Shown: positions 1 to 5,676 of the stretch, piece after piece
Numbering within the stretch: position 1 is the first letter of the stretch
Layout: each line of letters begins with the position of its first letter
Assembly (NCBI GenBank): GCA_030640325.1
Contig: DAOWJM010000005.1
Location: forward strand, 1 to 6,850
Direction: 5' to 3'
Source: Dehalococcoidia bacterium
GTDB taxonomy: Bacteria; Chloroflexota; Dehalococcoidia; Dehalococcoidales; BS750m-G39
Length of the DNA: 6,850 nucleotides
Program-made: the position numbers and the translations under genes
The notes under the pieces: model-generated
Told to the model about the DNA's origin: nothing
Seen by the model: the letters and a program-made list of their open reading frames with translations, nothing else
Database searches by the model: none

Positions 1-152
1 AGGCAACCGATGTTTCACCGGTGGGGGTGGTGTTCATGACCTTCCACTTTGCTGAAAGCCCGGCTAATCGGCTGACCAACCCTGCTCTTGACCCGGTGTC
101 TAAAATACCCGAATATAAGGTCTGTGCGGTTAGGATTGAGAAAAACCATTAG
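1..152 (+). CDS. Molybdopterin oxidoreductase, formate dehydrogenase alpha-subunit type, C-terminal fragment (5' end outside window)
   Basis: The frame whose codons begin at base 3 is open from the window edge to a TAG at 150-152 and encodes 49 residues. The stretch VVFMTFHFAE, then ANRLTNPALDPVSKIPEYK and the ending VCAVRIEKNH, matches the end of the molybdopterin-dinucleotide-binding domain of formate dehydrogenase catalytic subunits, where a segment like LTNPALDPxxKIPEYKxCAV is characteristic. That domain holds the cofactor of the enzyme that oxidises formate to CO2 (or reduces CO2), usually with ferredoxin, NAD or hydrogenase partners. Only the tail is visible, so the catalytic Sec/Cys, the iron-sulfur ligands and the partner subunits cannot be judged. 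The gene converges on ridA, with 47 bases between the two stop codons and no clear terminator there. Another member of the same oxidoreductase family is possible, but the tail is most like FdhA/FdhF. Confidence 0.82.
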   Translation, partial: ATDVSPVGVVFMTFHFAESPANRLTNPALDPVSKIPEYKVCAVRIEKNH

Positions 153-199
153 TAGCTGGCACCCCGGTTTCCCCTGGCAGAACCCGCCCGTAGTCATAT

Positions 200-577
200 T
201 CAAGATTGACAGTAAGCTATACACTCCATTTCAACAAGCATAGTTGGTAGAGCCAAGCCAGCTATTACCGTTGAACGGGCTGGTTTGTCCTCAGGAAAGT
301 AGCCCTGATATACCTCATTCATTTTAGCAAAGTCTTCCTCATTTCGGAGAAAGACGGTTACTTTAACCACATCATCCAGAGATGCACCTGCTGCTACTAA
401 AACTCGCTTCATATTCTCTAAACATAGCCTAACCTGAGCCTCTACTCCCTTGATTTCATTACCTTTGGCATCTACGAATCCAGCCTGGCCTGATACAAAA
501 ATGTAGTCGCCAGCTCTTATGGCTGGGGAAAATGGGAGCTTAGGTGCACCGGGTATAGTGATAACCTTTTTTGCCAT
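200..577 (-). CDS. ridA: RidA family reactive intermediate/imine deaminase
   Basis: A 125-residue protein, the usual length for the YjgF/YER057c/UK114 (RidA) family, which forms trimers in the cytosol. Family members hydrolyse reactive enamines/imines such as 2-aminoacrylate, released by PLP enzymes, to 2-oxoacids and ammonia. Visible signatures are FSPAIRAGDYIFVSGQ (about 16-31), the VKVTVFLRN strand (71-79) and the C-terminal signature PARSTVIAGLALPTMLVEMECIA. R101, the substrate carboxylate-binding arginine of active RidA proteins, and E116, the acid/water-activating glutamate, are both present, so true deaminase activity is plausible. The ATG is well supported by AAGGAGG six bases upstream. 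The gene lies 88 bases downstream of the RAM-domain gene on the same strand, so the two may be co-transcribed; no convincing separate promoter was seen. Its place beside an aminotransferase/2-oxoacid locus fits the role. The exact substrate is unknown. Confidence 0.93.
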   Translation of the reverse strand: MAKKVITIPGAPKLPFSPAIRAGDYIFVSGQAGFVDAKGNEIKGVEAQVRLCLENMKRVLVAAGASLDDVVKVTVFLRNEEDFAKMNEVYQGYFPEDKPARSTVIAGLALPTMLVEMECIAYCQS

Positions 578-583
578 GGCAAA

Positions 584-590
584 CCTCCTT
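584..590 (-). promoter_or_regulatory. Ribosome binding site of ridA
   Basis: Read on the minus strand this is AAGGAGG, a full match to the anti-Shine-Dalgarno core, six bases before the ATG of ridA. It fixes that start codon and shows that the host uses the standard bacterial initiation signal, in contrast to the RAM-domain gene upstream. Confidence 0.85.
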
Positions 591-665
591 CATTAAATGA
601 ATCAGAATAACCCCTGCCTATCGGAAGTGTTTCTGTTCCTTTTCTGCAAAAACCAACGTGGTCGC

Positions 666-899
666 CTATAGCGCACCTTGCACAAGCGTAGTAGTATCCT
701 GGACACCCTGGATACTACGCACTTCGCCAACGATTACCTTGGCTAGCTCAAAAATGGTCTTAGCTTCGGCTATAGCTATTGCGTCCCACTGTCCGAACAC
801 GAGGTTTACATCTGCGATTCCTGGAATGACACGAATCTGGGACAGAGCACTGGATTCTAACCCTGGAACCAACTTGATGAGAAGATAACCCTTCACCAT
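666..899 (-). CDS. Stand-alone Lrp/AsnC ligand-binding (RAM) domain protein
   Basis: A 77-residue protein equal to one AsnC_trans_reg/RAM domain (beta-alpha-beta-beta-alpha-beta) with no helix-turn-helix. It opens with the strand MVKGYLLIKL, continues with helix and strand to VFGQWDAIAIAEA (34-46; the GxxD turn is typical), then helix IFELAKVIV (49-57), and ends with RSIQGVQDTTTLV (61-73), where the I-GV and TTT pattern is the family signature. In full-length Lrp regulators this domain binds amino acids or other small effectors and drives oligomerisation. Stand-alone versions exist in many bacteria and archaea, and their role is usually unknown. It cannot bind DNA by itself in the usual Lrp way; it might sense an effector or partner a full Lrp protein. 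An in-frame stop (TAA read at 911-909) lies just upstream, so the ATG at 899 is the first possible ATG start. No usable Shine-Dalgarno is present: the nearest, GAGAGGG, is about 16 bases away. See the promoter entry for possible leaderless expression. Confidence 0.85.
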   Translation of the reverse strand: MVKGYLLIKLVPGLESSALSQIRVIPGIADVNLVFGQWDAIAIAEAKTIFELAKVIVGEVRSIQGVQDTTTLVQGAL

Positions 900-907
900 T
901 TGGCGGT

Positions 908-936
908 ATTATATTCCCTCTCGGCTTGGTTGACAA
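908..936 (-). promoter_or_regulatory. Predicted sigma-70-type promoter of the RAM-domain gene
   Basis: On the minus strand TTGTCA (936-931) is followed after exactly 17 bases by a perfect TATAAT (913-908). This near-consensus pair points at the RAM-domain gene. The expected transcription start falls at about 902-899, at or just before the ATG at 899, which would make the mRNA leaderless or nearly so. The -35 box shares bases with the plus-strand TTGACA. The elements are read directly; promoter activity is inferred. Confidence 0.6.
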
Positions 937-958
937 GTTTTCTCTCCTCTGTTACTTT
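930..958 (+). promoter_or_regulatory. Predicted promoter of the acyl-CoA ligase operon
   Basis: A perfect TTGACA (930-935) is followed after 17 bases by TACTTT (953-958), a weak -10 with three of six consensus bases. The predicted start would be near 965, giving a leader of about 45 bases that includes the Shine-Dalgarno GAGGAGG (996-1002) seven bases before the ATG at 1010. The strong -35 with a weak -10 suggests an activator may help, but no activator site was identified. This promoter is back-to-back with the minus-strand promoter, the two sharing the same 7-mer at the -35 position. Confidence 0.4.
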
Positions 959-1009
959 ATATCTGTCACAGCAGAGCGTATTGTGAACAAGTGATGAGGA
1001 GGAAACGAT

Positions 1010-2674
1010 ATGCCCATTGAGTATGTGAAGGAAACATACCAGATGCAATTGAAGCCCCTTCTGATGAGAGGGGTCTTTTATTTTGGCAGTAAGGAGGGCA
1101 TTTATAGTCCTGACCACAGGGGCGGCAAATTTAGATGCACCTGGCATGAGGAATATGAGAGGATATGCCGCTTAGCTAATGCTCTGAGGAACTTGGGCAT
1201 AGAGCGGGGAGACAAAGTGGGTAGCTTCGCCTGGAATACTCATAGGCATGGGGAGCTATCCTTTGCTGTTCCTATGATGGGCTCAGCATTTCATCCCACA
1301 AATATAAGGTATGGCAGGGAGCACCTAATTTATGCCATTAATCACTCACAAGACAAGGTGATGTTTGTTGATGAGGACCTTATCCCGCTGCTTGAGAGTG
1401 TAACGGACGAGCTGAAGAGCATAGAGTCTTATGTCATAATGACCCCCTCGGACAAGCCCCCTCAGACGAAGCTCTCCCCCGTTTACTGCTATGAAGAACT
1501 ACTTAGTCAGGCGTCGCCGGTTTATGATTTTCCCGATGACATACCCGAAAACTCCCTGGCAATGTTGACTTACACCGGTGGCACTACTGGACTGCCAAAA
1601 GGGATAGGTTGGTCTCCCCGCTCCATAGTGTTGAGCATCTTTGGTCTTATTGGTCCAGACCAGGTGAATATGTGTGAAGAGGACGTGGTTTTGCCTGTGG
1701 TAAACCTATTCCATATCAACGCACATAACTTCGCCTTAACAACAGCAATGGTAGGGGGTAAAATAGTATGGCCAGGACCTCACCCCTCCCCCGATGACCA
1801 ACTCGGTCTGATAGAGAAAGAGAGGATAACCCACTTCCAGGGGGCTACTGCGGTTCTTACGTTTGCCGTGCAGGAGTGGGATAAAGGGAAATATGACCTG
1901 AGCAGCTTAAGGAAGGTTTACTCTGGGTCGACAGCACCAAACCAAGCTTTGATAGAAGCACTAGAAAATAAGGGGCTAAGACTCCACTGGACTTATGGTA
2001 TGGCTGAGGGTCGTGTTATCTCCAATACGGTTACCTCTCATAGAAAGCATATGGAGGGCTGGTCAAGGGAGAAGTATCTTCAGAAGATGACACGTCAAGG
2101 CCTTCCCATGCCCGGGGCAGAGGTGCGTGTGATAAATCTGGATACTGGGGAGGATGTAGCCTGGGATGGTAAAGAAAAGGGGGAGGTTCTGGTCAGAGGT
2201 TTGTGGATGGGGCAAGAGTACTACAATGAGCCTGAAGCCACTAGTAAAGTATTTAAAGATGGTTGGCTTCATACCGGGGATGTGGCGGTAATAGAGGAAG
2301 ATGGTTACCTCTATTTAGTGGACAGGATTAAGGACATAATTAAGTCAGCCGGTGAATGGATATCATCAGTAGATTTAGAAAACGCCATTATGGATAACCC
2401 GGCGGTTCGTCAGGCAGCAGTATTTGCCATACCCCACCCCAAGTGGGAGGAGAGACCAGTAGCTGCCGTTGTCTTAAAGGATGAGTATAAGGGTAAGGCG
2501 ACTGAAGAGGATATAATAACTCCCCTACGGTCTCGGTTTGCCAAATGGTGGTTGCCAGACCATATATTATTCTTGGATGAGTTACCAATGACAGGGACAA
2601 TGAAGGTTATGAAACGAGTGTTAAGAGATATGTGGAAGGAGGGAAAGCTGAAGGGTTTGAGTTCTAAAGAGTAG
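1010..2674 (+). CDS. AMP-forming acyl-CoA ligase (AlkK/FadD-like, medium-chain or aryl acid type)
   Basis: A 554-residue ANL-superfamily enzyme of normal length, cytosolic, with no signal peptide. It activates a carboxylic acid with ATP to an acyl-adenylate and then to acyl-CoA. Visible motifs: the P-loop YTGGTTGLPKG (188-198); the A5 motif YGMAE (329-333, where YGMTE is usual); the adenosine-ribose site HTGD (421-424); the hinge DRIKDIIKSAGEWIS (438-452); and the C-terminal PMTGTMKVMK (526-535), whose K532 is the catalytic lysine for adenylation. The segments AWNTHRHGELSFAVP (75-89), VNLFHINAHN (231-240) and the GEVLVRGLWMGQEYY region (391-405) resemble medium-chain fatty acid ligases of the AlkK type, so branched, medium-chain or aryl acids are likelier substrates than acetate. 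The ATG is supported by GAGGAGG seven bases upstream. It is the first gene of the series leading into a 2-oxoacid oxidoreductase, whose acyl-CoA product or substrate it may share. The substrate cannot be fixed from sequence alone. Confidence 0.9.
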   Translation: MPIEYVKETYQMQLKPLLMRGVFYFGSKEGIYSPDHRGGKFRCTWHEEYERICRLANALRNLGIERGDKVGSFAWNTHRHGELSFAVPMMGSAFHPTNIRYGREHLIYAINHSQDKVMFVDEDLIPLLESVTDELKSIESYVIMTPSDKPPQTKLSPVYCYEELLSQASPVYDFPDDIPENSLAMLTYTGGTTGLPKGIGWSPRSIVLSIFGLIGPDQVNMCEEDVVLPVVNLFHINAHNFALTTAMVGGKIVWPGPHPSPDDQLGLIEKERITHFQGATAVLTFAVQEWDKGKYDLSSLRKVYSGSTAPNQALIEALENKGLRLHWTYGMAEGRVISNTVTSHRKHMEGWSREKYLQKMTRQGLPMPGAEVRVINLDTGEDVAWDGKEKGEVLVRGLWMGQEYYNEPEATSKVFKDGWLHTGDVAVIEEDGYLYLVDRIKDIIKSAGEWISSVDLENAIMDNPAVRQAAVFAIPHPKWEERPVAAVVLKDEYKGKATEEDIITPLRSRFAKWWLPDHILFLDELPMTGTMKVMKRVLRDMWKEGKLKGLSSKE

Positions 2675-2675
2675 T

Positions 2676-2784
2676 TTAGCCATGATAGGGGAAGGGGTGG
2701 ATGATATTACTCCACTGTGCGCCGTGAAAATTAGGGGGATGCCTGGTTTCCCAACATAGGCTAAGCGCTGTCTCAAATATCATC
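2676..2784. repeat. Two inverted repeats in the ligase-ferredoxin gap
   Basis: The 151-base gap between the ligase and the delta-subunit gene holds a perfect 9-bp inverted repeat, GATGATATT (2700-2708) and AATATCATC (2776-2784), and a 6-bp one, TTAGCC (2676-2681) and GGCTAA (2759-2764). The arms interleave, so as RNA both pairings at once would form a pseudoknot; either could also be a protein site in DNA. No U-run follows either stem, so this is not a classical terminator. The repeats are read directly; function is unknown and chance is possible, mainly for the shorter pair. Confidence 0.35.
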
Positions 2785-2790
2785 AGTGAT

Positions 2791-2819
2791 TTGCACACCA
2801 ATTGAGGAAGATATAGAAT
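2791..2819 (+). promoter_or_regulatory. Possible internal promoter before the oxidoreductase genes
   Basis: TTGCAC (2791-2796, a weak -35), a 17-base spacer, and TAGAAT (2814-2819, five of six consensus bases) lie just before the delta-subunit ATG at 2826. The predicted start would coincide with that ATG, again implying a leaderless message. This would explain why the gene lacks a well-placed Shine-Dalgarno: the nearest, GAGG at 2804-2807, is 18 bases away. It is weak evidence on its own, strengthened by the similar arrangement at the RAM-domain gene. Confidence 0.3.
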
Positions 2820-2825
2820 AGAGCT

Positions 2826-3059
2826 ATGCTAAAAGGTGAAGTAATTATTGACGAAGCCCTGTGTCAAGGGTGCGGCTATTGTGTAAAGTTTTGTCCCAGG
2901 GGGTGTATTGCAATTACCGGGGACAAGTTTACCCCTCAGGGATATTTGCTCCCCACTGTTATTAAACCTGATGAATGCAAGCCCTGTGGGGTTTGTGCCA
3001 TGCTCTGCCCGGCAGCGGCTATCGAAGTATATAAATTTGAGACTGAAGTAGTGGCATAG
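2826..3059 (+). CDS. 2-oxoacid:ferredoxin oxidoreductase delta subunit (2x[4Fe-4S] ferredoxin)
   Basis: A 77-residue bacterial-type ferredoxin with two complete cluster motifs: C13-x2-C16-x2-C19-x3-C23-P and C51-x2-C54-x2-C57-x3-C61-P. In four-subunit 2-oxoacid oxidoreductases (KorD/PorD/VorD type) this subunit carries electrons from the [4Fe-4S] cluster of the beta subunit out to free ferredoxin. The two motifs are split by a loop (about 24-50) with an extra Cys at 27. The gene directly precedes the alpha subunit (36 bases apart), giving the order delta-alpha-beta-gamma known from other 2-oxoacid oxidoreductase operons. An in-frame TAG at 2814 rules out an earlier start, and the ATG at 2826 has no good Shine-Dalgarno. 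A free-standing ferredoxin is a less likely reading given the position. Confidence 0.9.
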   Translation: MLKGEVIIDEALCQGCGYCVKFCPRGCIAITGDKFTPQGYLLPTVIKPDECKPCGVCAMLCPAAAIEVYKFETEVVA

Positions 3060-3095
3060 CATCAGCAGTTTCTTGAGAGGGGGTTATGTTATTAA

Positions 3096-4181
3096 ATGGG
3101 CGAGAGGATGTTCATTGAGGGGAATATAGCAGTTGGTTGGGGGGCAGCTAGTGCTGGCTGCCAGGCTTTCTTTGGTTACCCAATAACCCCTCAGAATGAA
3201 ATAACGGAGTGGTTTGCTCGTGAGTTCCCCAAGATGGGGAGAATTTTTGCTCAATCTCAGAGCGAATTGGGGTCAATAAATCTGGTGTATGGAGCAGCCG
3301 CTGCTGGAGTTAGGGCGATGACATCAACTTCAGGCCCGGGCTGGTCTCTTATGCAGGAGACAATGTCGGATATGGCTAATGCTGAGCTCCCCTGTGTAGT
3401 TGTTGATGTACAGAGGGGGGGTCCGGGGGGTGGACCCATCCGCCATGCCCAGCAGGATTATTTCCAGTGCACGCGGGGAGGAGGTCACGGTGACTACAGA
3501 AATATTGTCCTGGCTCCTGCCTCGTCACAGGAGAGCTGCGACCTGGTACAGCTTGCCTTCTACCTAGCTGATAAATATCGCAACCCAGTAGTGGTTATGA
3601 CAGATGCTATTATCGGGCGACTGCGAGAAACGGTTGAGGTTGAGAAGATTGAATTTGGTCCTCTTCCAGACAAGGACTGGGCAGTAAAGGGTAAGGCAAG
3701 ACACAAAGACGGGAAACGCCGCATCGTTGACCACTCTGGTGATTTATTGCGGCGCTACCCTAGCTACCGAGCCTTATTGCAAAGCCTGGAGCAGAAGATG
3801 AAGCAAATGCAAGAATCCGAGCTGCGATATGAAGGCTACAAAATGGAAGATGCTAGTCTAATTCTGGTTGCCTATGGATACACAGCCCGCGTAGCTAAGG
3901 AAGCAGTTAATATGGCACGAGCCGATGGTATTAAGGCAGGACTAATTCGATTGATAACTGCTTGGCCATTTCCCTATCAGGTAATTAGGGAGAAGGCTTG
4001 CCAGGGCGGCAAGTTCCTGGTAGTAGAAGATAGCCTGGGGCAGGTGATTGAGGATGTCCGGTTTGCTGTGGAGGGTCGTGCTGAGGTACATCTGGTAAGC
4101 ATACTCGACCGCCATATACCTACTGATGGTGGCATGATTCTGCCTGATAAGGTATTTGACAAAATTAAGGAGATACAATGA
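3096..4181 (+). CDS. vorB: 2-oxoacid:ferredoxin oxidoreductase alpha subunit, VorB-like
   Basis: A 361-residue protein that supplies the TPP pyrimidine-binding domain and the second (PFOR_II) domain of a ferredoxin-dependent 2-oxoacid dehydrogenase; the reaction is 2-oxoacid + CoA + oxidised ferredoxin to acyl-CoA + CO2 + reduced ferredoxin. Visible: FFGYPITPQNEI (25-36, including the conserved T31), QSQSELGSINLVYGAAAAG (53-71) with E57 matching the glutamate that activates TPP, the RGGPGGGP loop (108-114), and DYFQCTRGGGHGDY (121-134), a pattern typical of VorB (3-methyl-2-oxobutanoate:ferredoxin oxidoreductase). A charged helix-rich linker (about 223-248) leads to the C-terminal domain beginning SLILVAYGYTARVAKEA. 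Length is normal for VorB. The ATG at 3096 has GAGAGGGGG about 10 bases upstream; an alternative ATG four codons in (3108) is possible. VorB-like sequences also serve enzymes acting on 2-oxoglutarate or aryl oxoacids, so the substrate is not settled. Confidence 0.9.
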   Translation: MGERMFIEGNIAVGWGAASAGCQAFFGYPITPQNEITEWFAREFPKMGRIFAQSQSELGSINLVYGAAAAGVRAMTSTSGPGWSLMQETMSDMANAELPCVVVDVQRGGPGGGPIRHAQQDYFQCTRGGGHGDYRNIVLAPASSQESCDLVQLAFYLADKYRNPVVVMTDAIIGRLRETVEVEKIEFGPLPDKDWAVKGKARHKDGKRRIVDHSGDLLRRYPSYRALLQSLEQKMKQMQESELRYEGYKMEDASLILVAYGYTARVAKEAVNMARADGIKAGLIRLITAWPFPYQVIREKACQGGKFLVVEDSLGQVIEDVRFAVEGRAEVHLVSILDRHIPTDGGMILPDKVFDKIKEIQ

Positions 4182-4987
4182 GCCAAGGGGGGAGGTTAGA
4201 GGATGCCATGAATGAAGAAGTTAAAGTAGTAACAAAGCAAAGGGTTGCCGGGAGACCAAAACTGCTGGTGCCACAGATAGCCGGCTTCATCTATTGTCCT
4301 GGTTGTCATGAGCCGCTTGCCGCTCGAGCTATCGCTGAGGTCTTGGAAAAACTGGGGATGGGTGATAGAGCCATAGGCGTCTTTGATATAGGGTGCAATT
4401 CCTTTTTGCTCGGTATGTTGGACATTGATGCTGTCCTCACCCCCCATGGTCGTCCGCCTGATATGGCTACCGGGGTCAAGCGTGTCTATCCAGATAATAT
4501 AGTGTTCACCGTGCAAGGTGATGGAGGTTTGCTATCTATTGGCGCCGACCCCCTATTGGGAGCGTTAACCCGGGCTGAAAAGATTACCATCATTATGCTA
4601 AATAATGCTGTTTACGGAACTACTGGAGGGCAGATGGCACCCACTAGTCTGGAGGGTCAGGTAACTACAACCACCCCTAATGGCCGAGACTTAGCGAGAA
4701 CTGGCTTCCCCACCCATGCCGCTGAGATGATAGCCACCTTCAGAGGGGTTGCTTATTCAGCCCGTGGTGCCTTTAATACGCCTAAAAACTATATGCGTAC
4801 CAGGAAATATATAACGAGTGCTTTCCAGAAACAGATGGATAATGTTGGCTTGAGCTTCGTCGAGATTATCTGTGCTTGCCCAGAAAACTGGCGCCTGTCG
4901 CCCATAGATTCCCTAAAGTGGATAGAGGAGAAAATGATACCAGAATTCCCCTTGGGCGAATTCAAGAATGTGGATAGGATTGAGTAG
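4178..4987 (+). CDS. 2-oxoacid:ferredoxin oxidoreductase beta subunit (TPP-binding)
   Basis: A 269-residue protein carrying the TPP diphosphate-binding domain and one [4Fe-4S] cluster of the complex (KorB/PorB/VorA type). Visible: CPGC (C40, C43), C73 in DIGCNS, and C234 in CACPENW as the likely four cluster ligands (C232 is an alternative); HGR (90-92); and the TPP/Mg motif GDGG (114-117) followed by LNNAVYGTTGGQ (141-152). The gene overlaps the alpha gene by four bases (ATGA), which indicates translational coupling. The start at 4178 is supported by AAGGAGA just upstream. An in-frame ATG at 4208 with GGAGG at 4191-4195 is a possible alternative that would drop ten residues lacking family motifs. 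All residues needed for catalysis appear present. Confidence 0.92.
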   Translation: MSQGGRLEDAMNEEVKVVTKQRVAGRPKLLVPQIAGFIYCPGCHEPLAARAIAEVLEKLGMGDRAIGVFDIGCNSFLLGMLDIDAVLTPHGRPPDMATGVKRVYPDNIVFTVQGDGGLLSIGADPLLGALTRAEKITIIMLNNAVYGTTGGQMAPTSLEGQVTTTTPNGRDLARTGFPTHAAEMIATFRGVAYSARGAFNTPKNYMRTRKYITSAFQKQMDNVGLSFVEIICACPENWRLSPIDSLKWIEEKMIPEFPLGEFKNVDRIE

Positions 4988-5021
4988 CACTTTGAGAGGT
5001 TGAATATTAGAAATGTCGGAC

Positions 5022-5026
5022 GGAGG
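5022..5026 (+). promoter_or_regulatory. Ribosome binding site of the gamma subunit gene
   Basis: GGAGG lies eight bases before the ATG at 5035, in the 47-base gap after the beta gene. It supports this start and independent translation of gamma. Confidence 0.7.
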
Positions 5027-5034
5027 TTTAGATT

Positions 5035-5595
5035 ATGGAACAAGGGGTATCTGCCAAAGGCGAGGTGATAATGACCGGGATTGGTGGTGGGGGTGTACTT
5101 ACAGCGGGTACATTACTGGCTCAGGCGGCTACTAATGAGTATAAAAATGTAACCTGGTTTCCCTCTTATGCCATTTCTAAGCGTGGCGGATTTGTTGAGT
5201 GCACAGTCGTTTTCTCCAATGATGAGATTGCCTCTCCATTACTATCCCAAGCTGATGGGGTAATTGTTGCTGAGGCAGCCCAGTTTAAGGATTTTGAGGG
5301 TAGGGTACGTCCTGGGGGAACAATGATAGTTGAGAAGACTGGGCTGGAGTCCAAAGCAGAGAGGAAAGACATCAGGGTAATTGAAGTTCCAGCCATAGAA
5401 GCTGCTATTGGCATTGGCGGTAGCAGCCGGGGTGCCAACTTGGTTTTGTTAGGAGCGTTTGTCGGGGTAACCCAAATAATCCCCCCCGAGCTTATAAAAC
5501 AGCAGCTCAAAGAGGCCTTCGCTGGCAAGGAAAAGGTGCTTAAAGGTAACCTGGAAGCCTTTGACCAGGGGCTTAACCTGGTTAAGAAACTATAA
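5035..5595 (+). CDS. 2-oxoacid:ferredoxin oxidoreductase gamma subunit
   Basis: A 186-residue POR/KOR gamma-type protein of normal length (KorC/PorC/VorC-like). This subunit corresponds to domain III of single-chain pyruvate:ferredoxin oxidoreductases, which helps form the CoA site. Visible: the glycine-rich N-terminal turn TGIGGGGVLTAGTLLAQAA (14-32), WFPSYAISKRGGFVECTVVFSNDEIASPL (41-69), the strand ADGVIVAE (73-80), and the C-terminal GGSSRGANLVLLGAFVG (128-144) before a helical tail. Two normally conserved spots differ: GxGGQGV is GIGGGGV (Gln replaced by Gly19) and YGPExRGG is YAISKRGG. The overall fold pattern and gene order leave little doubt about the family, but the changes may mark a divergent subgroup with altered CoA or substrate handling. 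It is the last of the four oxidoreductase genes. Confidence 0.9.
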   Translation: MEQGVSAKGEVIMTGIGGGGVLTAGTLLAQAATNEYKNVTWFPSYAISKRGGFVECTVVFSNDEIASPLLSQADGVIVAEAAQFKDFEGRVRPGGTMIVEKTGLESKAERKDIRVIEVPAIEAAIGIGGSSRGANLVLLGAFVGVTQIIPPELIKQQLKEAFAGKEKVLKGNLEAFDQGLNLVKKL

Positions 5596-5665
5596 GTTCA
5601 GCTAAAGATTTAACGCAAAGAATCTCCGAATTCTGGTTAGGATATGCCTTTGACCCGGGTAGAGA

Positions 5666-5670
5666 GGAGG
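5666..5670 (+). promoter_or_regulatory. Ribosome binding site deciding the GTG start of the aminotransferase
   Basis: GGAGG, within the purine run AGAGAGGAGG (5661-5670), sits six bases before GTG 5677. The in-frame ATG at 5644 has only a weak TAGGA very close to it, so GTG 5677 is preferred. Confidence 0.7.
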
Positions 5671-5676
5671 TCCGTC

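Noticed and set aside
153..199. Search for a two-way terminator between the convergent stop codons
   Set aside because: Only a direct repeat of CTGGCA was found, with no inverted repeat followed by a T-run on either strand.
15..224. Minus-strand open frame of 69 codons over the left edge
   Set aside because: It is antisense to the clear formate dehydrogenase tail, overlaps the end of ridA, and resembles no family.
648..662. Possible minus-strand terminator (ACCA/TGGT stem followed by T-run) downstream of the RAM gene
   Set aside because: The stem is only four base pairs with a three-base loop, too weak to call; read-through into ridA is at least as likely.
964..989. Imperfect inverted repeat TGTCACA ... 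TGTGAACA downstream of the predicted operon start, resembling a CRP/FNR-type site
   Set aside because: The arms match poorly and the spacing is larger than those regulators use; it is not reliable as an operator.
893..1147. Minus-strand open frame of 84 codons across the divergent promoter region
   Set aside because: It covers the promoters and the start of the ligase gene in antisense, with no domain signature.
2682..2759. Small 25-codon frame from an ATG in the ligase-ferredoxin gap
   Set aside because: It is very short with no recognisable motif and no evident Shine-Dalgarno, so it is likely chance.
5166..5528. Minus-strand open frame of 120 codons under the gamma subunit
   Set aside because: It is a shadow of a well-supported gene, with low-complexity Ser/Pro-rich translation and no family match.
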